The notes beneath the pieces were generated by a model that did no database searches, was not told the origin of the DNA, and saw nothing but the letters and a program-made list of their open reading frames with translations. Shown here one piece after another: positions 8,596 through 16,291 of a DNA stretch of 53,646 nt (the stretch's first letter is position 1; each line of letters begins with the position of its first letter). The stretch spans positions 1 to 53,646 of the forward strand of contig JAHDGK010000036.1 of assembly GCA_020627685.1 (NCBI GenBank), in the 5' to 3' direction. The translations under genes and the position numbers were made by a program. The DNA is from Granulosicoccus sp. (GTDB taxonomy: Bacteria > Pseudomonadota > Gammaproteobacteria > Granulosicoccales > Granulosicoccaceae).

Positions 8596-10713
8596 TCAGG
8601 GGTTTAAACTACTAAAGTTTCTTCCCTGCTCAACCAGTTTTTTCAACAACGGTGCGGGTTGCCAAAAGAAGTCATCTTGCTCCGCAAAGAGTTCGATGTC
8701 TTTAAGGACCTTGTCCAGTCCTATTTGATCCGCCGTGTGCAAGGGCCCTCCCCGCCACCGGGGGAAACCATATCCGTACAGAAATACAACGTCTACATCT
8801 AATGGGCGCGATGCAATTCCTTCTTCCAACACTCTGGCCGCTTCATTAATCATGGCAGCCATGTATCGGCGCACAATTTCTTCATCGCTGAATGTGACTG
8901 GCGTGATACCCGCTTCAACCCGGGCTTGCGATACGATAGCTTCTACCGCAGGATCTTCTACCCCGATACGCGATCCATCAGGGTACAGATAGTACCCCAT
9001 ACCTGTTTTCTGACCTAAGCGTCCCAGACTATAAAGCTCATCAGCATAAATCGGATAACGCTCTCTTGGGTGCGCAATGGGTGCGCGTCTTTGTCGTGTG
9101 GCGTACCCAATATCAAGCCCTGCTAAATCAGACACCGCATAAGGCCCCATGGCAAATCCATAGTTGGTTAGCGCTTTATCAACCTGATAGGGGCTGGCGC
9201 CGTCTAGCACCATGTGGTCCGCGGCGGTTCGATAGTGCATAAGAATACGATTGCCGATAAACCCATCGCACACACCGGCTTTTACGGCGGTTTTTCCTAA
9301 TCGCTTTGCCAGCCAGAACGCTGTAGCCACTAGCGCAGGAGATGTTTTATCTGCAACAACAACCTCCAGTAGCTTCATAACGTGGGCCGGCGAGAAAAAA
9401 TGCAAGCCAATGACAGACTCAGGACGTTTAGTGACTGCAGCGATTTCATTGACATCTAAGTAAGATGTGTTGGTAGCAAAAATGGCGTTAGGTTTTGCGA
9501 CGGCATCTAACGCTTCAAACACCATTTTTTTCACATCCATACTTTCAAACACAGCCTCAATAATGAGATCGGCCTCTGACAAGGTATTGTAGTTAGTCTC
9601 AGTAACGAGCTGTGTTCCCAATAGCTTGTTGTGTTCTTGCTCCGTTATTTTTCCGCGCTTTAAGGCACCATCAAGGTTTCGTTCTATGGTGCTACCTGCC
9701 TTTTTTAAAGATTCTTGATCGCGTTCAATAAGCGTGACATGAAACCCGCCTAACAAAGCAGCCGTGGCAATGCCCGCTCCCATTGTTCCACCGCCAATAA
9801 CACCCAGGCTTGCAACAGGTAGTGCTTCAACACCCTCAAGCTCAGCTAAGCTCGATACTTTGCGTTCGGAGAAAAACGCATGAATAAGTCCAGATCGTTG
9901 CGGCGTGTCCATAAGCTCCATGAACAAACGCCGTTCTTCTTGAACACCTTGGTGAAAATCGACTTTCGAACTCAGCGCAACCGCTTCTAAGGCTTTAATA
10001 GCGGCAACCTCACCCCGGGCACTTGCGCTCAGTTTTTCATGCCAAGCTTGCCGAGTGGATTCCGGCATAATCGGCGCTGGTCTTTCTGACGTGCGCCGAA
10101 CCAAGGAGGCTTGCTGATATTCATCGCTAAAGTCACCCGATAATACTTCGGCAGCAAACTCCACCGCACCTGCATGGATATCCGATCCGCTAATCAGTTT
10201 ATCGATCAATCCCATGGAGACGGCTTTTTCTGCCAGTACCGGTTGCCCTGTCGTCATCATGGTTAAGGCGTTATCGATACCTATCAGCCTGGGTATTCTC
10301 TGAGTGCCCGTTGCACCGGGAATAAGGCCCAATTTGACTTCCGGCAGACCAAGCTTTGTACCCTGGGCAGCTACACGATAATGAGCGCCTAAGCCAACCT
10401 CCAGTCCACCGCCTAACGCAGCACCGTGAATAGCGGCCACAACAGGTTTTTCGCAAGCTTCGATTCGATTGATAACATCGGGCAGACTGGGCGGTAAAGG
10501 TGGCTTACCGAACTCAGCGATATCAGCGCCTCCTAGAAATAAACGCCCTTTGCCGATAACAATGGCTATACGTGCAGAGTCATCCTTATCAAAACGCTCC
10601 ATGCAATCGAGCAGGCCCTGTCGCACTGTTTGAGACAACGCGTTAACAGGCGGGTTATCGATGGCTATCAGCGCTATGTCGTTTTGGCACTCGTAAGTTA
10701 CCGAATTGCTCAA
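8596..10713 (-). CDS. Bifunctional enoyl-CoA hydratase/3-hydroxyacyl-CoA dehydrogenase
   Basis: A 705-residue multifunctional beta-oxidation enzyme. The N-terminal crotonase domain (about 1-190) includes AAIHGAALGGGLEVGLG and LPEVKLGLIPGATGTQRIPR. An NAD-binding 3-hydroxyacyl-CoA dehydrogenase domain follows from about 300, with LGVIGGGTMGAGIA and later GLHFFSPAHVMKLLEVV. Two C-terminal dehydrogenase repeats follow, the second containing YGYGFPRWRGGP. The architecture matches FadJ/peroxisomal multifunctional enzyme. It uses a TTG start with a well-placed GGAGAAAG ribosome site. It lies 25 bases upstream of the acyl-CoA dehydrogenase and so catalyses the next two steps. Confidence 0.92.
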   Translation of the reverse strand: MSNSVTYECQNDIALIAIDNPPVNALSQTVRQGLLDCMERFDKDDSARIAIVIGKGRLFLGGADIAEFGKPPLPPSLPDVINRIEACEKPVVAAIHGAALGGGLEVGLGAHYRVAAQGTKLGLPEVKLGLIPGATGTQRIPRLIGIDNALTMMTTGQPVLAEKAVSMGLIDKLISGSDIHAGAVEFAAEVLSGDFSDEYQQASLVRRTSERPAPIMPESTRQAWHEKLSASARGEVAAIKALEAVALSSKVDFHQGVQEERRLFMELMDTPQRSGLIHAFFSERKVSSLAELEGVEALPVASLGVIGGGTMGAGIATAALLGGFHVTLIERDQESLKKAGSTIERNLDGALKRGKITEQEHNKLLGTQLVTETNYNTLSEADLIIEAVFESMDVKKMVFEALDAVAKPNAIFATNTSYLDVNEIAAVTKRPESVIGLHFFSPAHVMKLLEVVVADKTSPALVATAFWLAKRLGKTAVKAGVCDGFIGNRILMHYRTAADHMVLDGASPYQVDKALTNYGFAMGPYAVSDLAGLDIGYATRQRRAPIAHPRERYPIYADELYSLGRLGQKTGMGYYLYPDGSRIGVEDPAVEAIVSQARVEAGITPVTFSDEEIVRRYMAAMINEAARVLEEGIASRPLDVDVVFLYGYGFPRWRGGPLHTADQIGLDKVLKDIELFAEQDDFFWQPAPLLKKLVEQGRNFSSLNP

Positions 10714-10800
10714 GAACTTTCTCCTTCGTATTAAGCGGTTTCAGGCAATTCGCTCACAGTAGCAGATTCTGCCAGACGATCCTTACAGGAGAGACCGGGA

Positions 10801-11214
10801 CTAACCCCCTGCTAAGGTCACATCCCAGAAGCTGGCTTCTATTTTATGTCCATCAGGGTCTATGATGAAGCAGCCATAGTAAGGCTCGCCATAAATAGGC
10901 CGAGGACCTGGCGCACCGTCATCACGGCCTCCAGCTGCGATACAGGCCTCGTGAAATTCATGCACTTGGGCTTTTGAATTGGCAATAAAGCCGATGTGGA
11001 CACCGTTGCCCACCGTCGCGACCTCATCGTTGTGAGGCACAGCAATCCAGAATTCTGGATACATTTTCCCATACGCGACGGCAATGTTTTCTATCGTCTC
11101 TACACGCTTTATACCCAAAGGGGCCAGTGCTTTATCGTAGAACGTGCTGGCAGTATCCAGGTCATTAGTGCCCAGAGACACATGTGACAAAATACTGGGG
11201 TTATCGTCTGACAT
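10801..11214 (-). CDS. VOC family (glyoxalase/dioxygenase fold) protein
   Basis: A 137-residue vicinal-oxygen-chelate protein. LSHVSLGTNDLDTASTFYDKALAPLG at the N-terminus and FIIDPDGHKIEASFW at the C-terminus are the two beta-alpha-beta-beta-beta signature halves, with a metal-type His near residue 10 and Glu near 128. Possible roles are isomerase, epimerase, lyase or resistance protein. It sits 87 bases upstream of the bifunctional beta-oxidation gene on the same strand and may be the first gene of that cluster. Confidence 0.82.
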   Translation of the reverse strand: MSDDNPSILSHVSLGTNDLDTASTFYDKALAPLGIKRVETIENIAVAYGKMYPEFWIAVPHNDEVATVGNGVHIGFIANSKAQVHEFHEACIAAGGRDDGAPGPRPIYGEPYYGCFIIDPDGHKIEASFWDVTLAGG

Positions 11215-11307
11215 ACGCTACTCCACTTTGAATAAAACTGAACTGTAGTGCGTTCCAATTCTCCTGATTGCCTGTAAAAGGAAGACTACAAGAGTTGAGA
11301 CACGTGC

Positions 11308-13386
11308 TCAGGATATTTTATCCAGCATCTTAATAGCAAATGCTTGCTCAAGCGCTACATCCGACAAACTGGCATAGCGCCCGGTCTCTCCAAAGTGTCC
11401 TGAGTGCATATTGGTTTTCAATAGCAAAGTTTGATCGTCGTCTCGCAGATGTCTGTGCTTAGCGACCCACTTTGCAGGCTCCCAGTAAGTTACTCGAGGG
11501 TCAGAGATTCCCGCAGTCACCAGCATGGGCGGGTATTCGCGCGCCTGAACGTTATCGTAAGGTGAATAGTCCAGAATATCTAAGAATGCTTGTTTGTCAT
11601 CGATTGGATTGCCCCACTGCGACCACTCACCAGGCGTTAAAGGCAATGAGTCATCCAACATCGTGTTCAACACATCGACGAAAGGAACATCTGCAATGGC
11701 AGCACCCCATAAATCACAATCGCGATTTAATGCTGCTCCCACTAACAGCCCGCCTGCAGAACCACCCACAATGATGATTTTGCCTTTTGATGTAAACGCG
11801 TGGTCAACCAGATAGTCACCCACGGCAATCAGATCGTCAATGCTCTTCGGCTTACCGCCAAAACGAGATGACTCGTACCAAGCGCGCCCTTTTTCCTGCC
11901 CGCCACGGACATGCGCAATCACATATATGAAGCCGCGATCAACCAAGGACAGTCGGTTAGTGCCAAAATCTGCAGGCATAGAGGAGCCATACGCTCCGTA
12001 CCCAGTCAGCCAGCACGGCGCCGAGCCATCAATAGCCGTGTCTTTATGATGCAGAACGGTTAACGGCACAGACTCGCCATCTGCCGACGACGCGTAGCGT
12101 CTAAGCACCACATAGTCATCAGGATTATGGCCACTGGGAATCAAATCTTCTTTGAGCAACACGCGCTCGCCACTGGTCATGGAAAAACTATAGGTACGCG
12201 AAGGTGTTGATGGCGACTCATAACCATAGTGGAAAATCTGTTCGTCAAATTCCAACAGTGGCTCTAAGCTCAATGCATAGGCCTCTTCTTCAAAATCGAT
12301 TCTTTGTATTTCATCGGAATCATTTCGTTTAAAGCAGATTCGCGGTAACGCGTTTTCGCGTTCCATCCACATTACCCAGTGTTTATAAGCATAGTGATCA
12401 AGCACCATTTTCCCTGACTCATAGGGCAACCAATCGACCCAATTACTTCGGGATGGGTGTTCACAGCTGACTTCCACTATTTTGAAGTCAACGGCGTCAT
12501 CGGCATTGGTGCGTATAAGAAATCTGTCACCCTGATGTTCAACACTGTATTCAATGCCGTCGGCACGAGGTTCAATGATGATGGGAGTGCCGGTGAGATC
12601 GTCTGTTGGTAGCATCCAGACTTCACTCTGGTCATTCATGTCGGATGAAATAAAAATATATTTTCCGGACAAACTGGTCCATACAGAGCAGTAAAACCGC
12701 GCATCCGTCTCTTCGTAAACTAAAACGTCCTCTGCTGCATCTGAACCCAACTTGTGCCGGAAGACTTTGCTCGGTCGGTGATCTTCGTTCAAGCGTGTAT
12801 AAAACAGGTAGATGCCGTCGCCCCAGGCAATGGATTCAACGTCTGATATCACATCTTCGTCTTTACCCGTAGCGATGTCTCTAATGAAAACGGTATAGCG
12901 TTCTGCTCCCGTGATATCAGCACTCCACGCTAAATGCGTATGCGTAGGGCTGTATTCGACATCGCCAGGATCAAAGTAATCGTGCCCTTCAGCCTCGATG
13001 TTAAAGTCGATGAGTTTCTCAGCGATGGATTCACTAAAAACAGCGCCTCTTGCATAACGCCAATAACTTGAGTGCTCATCGTCTCCCTGATAGCGTTCAA
13101 CGTAACTCCAGGTACCTTCTTCATCCGGAAGGGATACATCATCGGCTTGAATTCGACCTTTCATCTCGTCGAGTAATTGCCGTTGCAGTGACTGGGTGTC
13201 AGCCATAGCCGACGCACACCACTCATTCTCAGCGTCTAAATACGATTTGATATCGGGCGGTAACAGTGAAGGATCGTCCACACAGTCCGACCAGTTATCA
13301 GCCTTTAACCAACTGTAGTCATCGGTCAGTGGAAGGCCGTGAACGTGGCGGTATACAGGGAGTCTTTTTGCAACAGGTGGTTTCAT
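11308..13386 (-). CDS. S9 family prolyl oligopeptidase/oligopeptidase B-like serine peptidase
   Basis: A 692-residue peptidase with an N-terminal seven-blade beta-propeller (about 70-400) and a C-terminal alpha/beta-hydrolase domain. Catalytic residues visible are Ser in GGSAGG near 545, Asp in SDPRVTYWEP near 630 and His in HSGHFGETG near 665. The start PVAKRLPVYRHVHGLPLTDDYSWL is typical of PtrB. No signal peptide is seen, so it is cytosolic. Its ATG overlaps the stop of the dsrK-like gene by 4 bases, making it the last gene of the sulfur chain. Its place there is unexplained. Confidence 0.9.
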   Translation of the reverse strand: MKPPVAKRLPVYRHVHGLPLTDDYSWLKADNWSDCVDDPSLLPPDIKSYLDAENEWCASAMADTQSLQRQLLDEMKGRIQADDVSLPDEEGTWSYVERYQGDDEHSSYWRYARGAVFSESIAEKLIDFNIEAEGHDYFDPGDVEYSPTHTHLAWSADITGAERYTVFIRDIATGKDEDVISDVESIAWGDGIYLFYTRLNEDHRPSKVFRHKLGSDAAEDVLVYEETDARFYCSVWTSLSGKYIFISSDMNDQSEVWMLPTDDLTGTPIIIEPRADGIEYSVEHQGDRFLIRTNADDAVDFKIVEVSCEHPSRSNWVDWLPYESGKMVLDHYAYKHWVMWMERENALPRICFKRNDSDEIQRIDFEEEAYALSLEPLLEFDEQIFHYGYESPSTPSRTYSFSMTSGERVLLKEDLIPSGHNPDDYVVLRRYASSADGESVPLTVLHHKDTAIDGSAPCWLTGYGAYGSSMPADFGTNRLSLVDRGFIYVIAHVRGGQEKGRAWYESSRFGGKPKSIDDLIAVGDYLVDHAFTSKGKIIIVGGSAGGLLVGAALNRDCDLWGAAIADVPFVDVLNTMLDDSLPLTPGEWSQWGNPIDDKQAFLDILDYSPYDNVQAREYPPMLVTAGISDPRVTYWEPAKWVAKHRHLRDDDQTLLLKTNMHSGHFGETGRYASLSDVALEQAFAIKMLDKIS

Positions 13387-14885
13387 GTAAGAACCAGTGC
13401 GTCGCCAACCAGATGATGCAAACTGGTGACGCGCACGTCGACAAGATTATGGTGAGGCAACACAGAGCTTAACTGTGTTTTGCATATTGCACAGATAGCA
13501 ACCAGATGTGTCACTTGGTCGGAATTAACAACCGCCTGCAATGCTTGAGCACGAGGTAAGGAACCCTTAATGCGTATATCCATTAAGTCATCGGTCAGTA
13601 AACCTCCGCCCCCGCCACAGCAAAATGTAGTTTGTCCAACGGTATCTTTGCTCATCTCAACAAAGCCCGGGACGCTGGCTTTAAGAAGTTCTCGGGGAAT
13701 GGTCAACTGACCGTTAGCGACATTACCCATACCAGAGCCTCTAGCCACATTGCAGGAGTCGTGATAGGTCACAATAACACCCTCGTTGCGCGTCGGGTCC
13801 AACTGAATAATGCCTTGCTGCAGCAGCTGATGAGTGACTTCGCAAATATGCTCTGCTCGCGGATGCTCTTTTGACAGAAACTGCATGGGCCCGACTAAAG
13901 AATCGAGAAAGCTGTAAGCCACTCGCCACGCATGGCCACACTCGCCAATGACAATTCTATTGACCCCTAAGCCCATTGCGGCGTGCCTAATGCGTAGCGC
14001 TATTTCACGCATGTGATCGTGCTGCCCCGTAAACAAACCGAAGTTGGCAGCCTCAGAGGCTTCCGAGCTGAATGTCCAATGTATTCCGGCTTGATGCAAC
14101 ACCTTTGCATAACCGATAAGCCCGTCAACATGCGGCTCTGCAAAAAAATCCGCTGACGGTGTTACCACGAGCATGTCGGCCCCTTCCTCATCCAAAGGTA
14201 GCCGAACCGGTATGCCGGTTTCATCTAAGATATCTTCTTCTAGGTTCTCCAAGACATCGGCAAGAGCCCGGGGCTTCATCCCAAGGTTGTTACCCACGCT
14301 CTTAACCTTGGTTATGATTTCCTGCGAATACTGCTGCCCCAAACCAACACTGGCCAGCACCTCTCTGCCCGCCATGGTGACTTCAGAGGTATCAATACCC
14401 TTTGGACAAAACACCGTGCAACGACGGCACTCAGAACATTGATGGAAATAGGTGTACCACTGTTGTAATAAATTTTTATCAAGCTTTCGCGCACCCACGA
14501 GCCAAGGAAACCAACGACCGGCCCACGTAAAATAGCGACGGTAAACCGATCGAATAAGGTCTTGGCGAGCCACCGGCATATTGTTCGGATCGTGAGTGCC
14601 TAAAAAGTAATGACATTTGTCAGTACACGCTCCGCACTTAGTACAGGTATCCATGAATACCCGTAGGCCACGACGTTCCTTCAGCAACTGTCCCAAACGG
14701 GCAATAGCCTTATCGTGCCAGTCGTCAACCAATGTTCCCGGAAGCCCCAATGACTCCTGCACATCAGATTCGGCCACAGCGGTATTAAAGGACTCCCCGG
14801 CACCCTCTTGAATTAAGGGTATAACTTTATAGCGGCCTACCACTTGCGCTTGATCGGCAACCCCTTGAACATCCGGTGTGTTCAT
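13383..14885 (-). CDS. dsrK: DsrK-like (HdrD-type) iron-sulfur protein
   Basis: A 500-residue membrane-associated reductase subunit. Two ferredoxin-type 4Fe-4S sites are visible: Cys81, 84, 87, 91 (CTKCGACTDKC) and Cys150, 153, 156, 160 (CSECRRCTVFCPKG). A C-terminal CCG domain carries Cys378, Cys422-Cys423 (CCGGGGG) and Cys465/Cys468, the arrangement that holds the special catalytic 4Fe-4S centre in HdrB/HdrD/DsrK. In sulfur bacteria DsrK reacts with DsrC. The gene overlaps the cytochrome b gene by ATGA and the peptidase by 4 bases. Its identity as a DsrK family member is strong; participation in dissimilatory sulfur metabolism is inferred. Confidence 0.85.
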   Translation of the reverse strand: MNTPDVQGVADQAQVVGRYKVIPLIQEGAGESFNTAVAESDVQESLGLPGTLVDDWHDKAIARLGQLLKERRGLRVFMDTCTKCGACTDKCHYFLGTHDPNNMPVARQDLIRSVYRRYFTWAGRWFPWLVGARKLDKNLLQQWYTYFHQCSECRRCTVFCPKGIDTSEVTMAGREVLASVGLGQQYSQEIITKVKSVGNNLGMKPRALADVLENLEEDILDETGIPVRLPLDEEGADMLVVTPSADFFAEPHVDGLIGYAKVLHQAGIHWTFSSEASEAANFGLFTGQHDHMREIALRIRHAAMGLGVNRIVIGECGHAWRVAYSFLDSLVGPMQFLSKEHPRAEHICEVTHQLLQQGIIQLDPTRNEGVIVTYHDSCNVARGSGMGNVANGQLTIPRELLKASVPGFVEMSKDTVGQTTFCCGGGGGLLTDDLMDIRIKGSLPRAQALQAVVNSDQVTHLVAICAICKTQLSSVLPHHNLVDVRVTSLHHLVGDALVLT

Positions 14886-15598
14886 GACGAGTGTTCGCCT
14901 TTTTTAGTAGCTACGCTTACCGAAACGTTCTCGCGTTGATTAAGCGTCGGGGTAAACACGATACCAACACCATGAAGTAGTTTACTGATGGGGAAAACGA
15001 AGAAGAGCAGCAATACGAAAACAAGATGTATTACCAGCACAGCACCGTCGGGTAACGGTTGCCACTGAAAGCTTAATGCACCTCTTAGGAATTCACCCAC
15101 AGTGCTGGTATTAACTGGCCAGTGGCGCTTTAAGGCATATCCGGATAGAACAATGCAGAGTAGCAGCACTAGATGCAAATAATCACTGGGCGATGAGATG
15201 TAGCGAACGCGATCCACAATGATCCGGCGCAATAACAGAATACATAAACCCACAACTGCGGCAGCAACGGCCCAACCACTCCAAACAACAAACGGTATAA
15301 GCCAACCCGGAAGATACGCGAAGAAAAATCGCATATGCATAATGAGGATAAACAGCAAACCGTAGTGAAAGAGAATACTGGCTACCCAAGTTACTGTGTT
15401 CGCTCGAGCCAGTGCCCGAAATAAAAATATCTCTAAACACAGACGCCCTACGACACCCAAGCGAGTCCGAGGCGCCGGTGTTAAGGGGATAGGTAACGGC
15501 GAAGGTGTACGCACCCAAGTGACGATACGATAAAGCGTGCCCAACACTGCCCACAAAGCAAGCAGAGTAAAGCTGACTCCGAGGAGCGTATCAAACAC
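14882..15598 (-). CDS. dsrM: DsrM/NarI-like membrane cytochrome b subunit
   Basis: A 238-residue protein with about five transmembrane helices. Histidines inside helices (FHYGLLFILIMH, DYLHLVLLL, VIHLVFVLLLFF) are candidate ligands of two b hemes, as in NarI and DsrM. It would exchange electrons between the quinone pool and the DsrK-like subunit encoded by the next gene, with which it overlaps by 4 bases. The start is GTG at 15598, overlapping the end of dsrC by 8 bases. There is no narGH nearby, so a nitrate reductase role is unlikely. Confidence 0.83.
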   Translation of the reverse strand: MFDTLLGVSFTLLALWAVLGTLYRIVTWVRTPSPLPIPLTPAPRTRLGVVGRLCLEIFLFRALARANTVTWVASILFHYGLLFILIMHMRFFFAYLPGWLIPFVVWSGWAVAAAVVGLCILLLRRIIVDRVRYISSPSDYLHLVLLLCIVLSGYALKRHWPVNTSTVGEFLRGALSFQWQPLPDGAVLVIHLVFVLLLFFVFPISKLLHGVGIVFTPTLNQRENVSVSVATKKGEHSS

Positions 15599-15917
15599 AA
15601 CCAGTGGGTTTGGGTAATCCTGCGTATCGGCAGGCCTGCTTAGCGGGTCCCTTCGGGAACAATTCGTACAAGTACTTGCTGTTCCCTTTTTCTTGCCCGT
15701 AGCGTTTGCCTATTTGCTTGGTCAGAATACGAATTGCCGGGGCTATCTCATAGTTCTCGTAATACTCTTGCAGAAAAGAGATCACTTCCCAATGCGCATC
15801 GCTCAAGTCGATACCATCTGCGTTGGCCAACTCATCGGCCAATTCACGCGTCCAATCAGAGCGATTTTTCAAATACCCTTCATGGTCGGTTTCCAGAGAC
15901 TCGATTAATGTGCTCAT
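15591..15917 (-). CDS. dsrC: DsrC/TusE family sulfur carrier with both C-terminal cysteines
   Basis: A 108-residue protein with the DsrC fold: the LSDAHWEVISFLQEYYENYEIAPAIR helix block and the flexible tail ending KPTGCV. Cys107 is penultimate and Cys96 lies 11 positions earlier. True DsrC has both, whereas TusE, which serves tRNA thiolation, keeps only the last. The pair allows an intramolecular disulfide or a trisulfide to form and be reduced by DsrMK. The gene lies between the chelatase (14-base gap) and dsrM. No dsrEFH, tusBCD or dsrAB genes are in the window. Confidence 0.88.
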   Translation of the reverse strand: MSTLIESLETDHEGYLKNRSDWTRELADELANADGIDLSDAHWEVISFLQEYYENYEIAPAIRILTKQIGKRYGQEKGNSKYLYELFPKGPAKQACRYAGLPKPTGCV

Positions 15918-15931
15918 GTGCTGCTTTGTGG

Positions 15932-16291
15932 TTAAACGGCTAACTTTAAAAGTACATCGACAAGCTCGTCGGAGGTGCCCAGGTAATCGGTAATCTGGAT
16001 ATCCATGTCCGGGTATTCAGATTGTTTAATGGCGACCTGCTCAGGGATATCGTCAGCCACATGCGTACCTCTGGCAAGAAAGTAAGGCACGACACTAACG
16101 CTGGTTGCGCCTCGTTGTATGCACTTTTCAATACCATCTGGAATAAGTGGCTCGCACAATTCCAAAAACGCATGCTCAACAATTTGTACATCAGCGGAAG
16201 CCTTAGCGGCCAAACGATCACTTAGCCGAGCAATTTCCTGATTAGACTCAGCGCGTCTGCTTCCGTGTGCTACGAGTAAAATTGACTTCAT
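15932..16291 (-). CDS. Short CbiX/SirB-type chelatase (sirohydrochlorin chelatase-like)
   Basis: A 119-residue single-domain class II chelatase-like protein. It opens with LLVAHGSRR (His9) and has VVPYFLARGTHVADDIP (His77), the two histidines that bind metal and tetrapyrrole in CbiX-S/SirB. It may insert iron or cobalt into sirohydrochlorin or a related tetrapyrrole. Its ATG overlaps the hisD-like stop by one base (TAATG), and dsrC follows. Siroheme is the cofactor of sulfite reductases, so its placement here hints at siroheme supply to an enzyme encoded elsewhere. Confidence 0.82.
   Translation of the reverse strand: MKSILLVAHGSRRAESNQEIARLSDRLAAKASADVQIVEHAFLELCEPLIPDGIEKCIQRGATSVSVVPYFLARGTHVADDIPEQVAIKQSEYPDMDIQITDYLGTSDELVDVLLKLAV

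Noticed and set aside
15183-15554. 123-codon alternative frame inside the dsrM-like gene
   Set aside because: The DsrM frame has coherent membrane helices and heme histidines; this one does not.
14882-15598. Nitrate reductase gamma subunit (narI)
   Set aside because: No narGHJ; the adjacent CCG-domain Fe-S protein and DsrC point to DsrM instead.
15591-15917. TusE of the tRNA 2-thiolation relay
   Set aside because: Both C-terminal cysteines are present and no tusBCD or mnmA gene is near.
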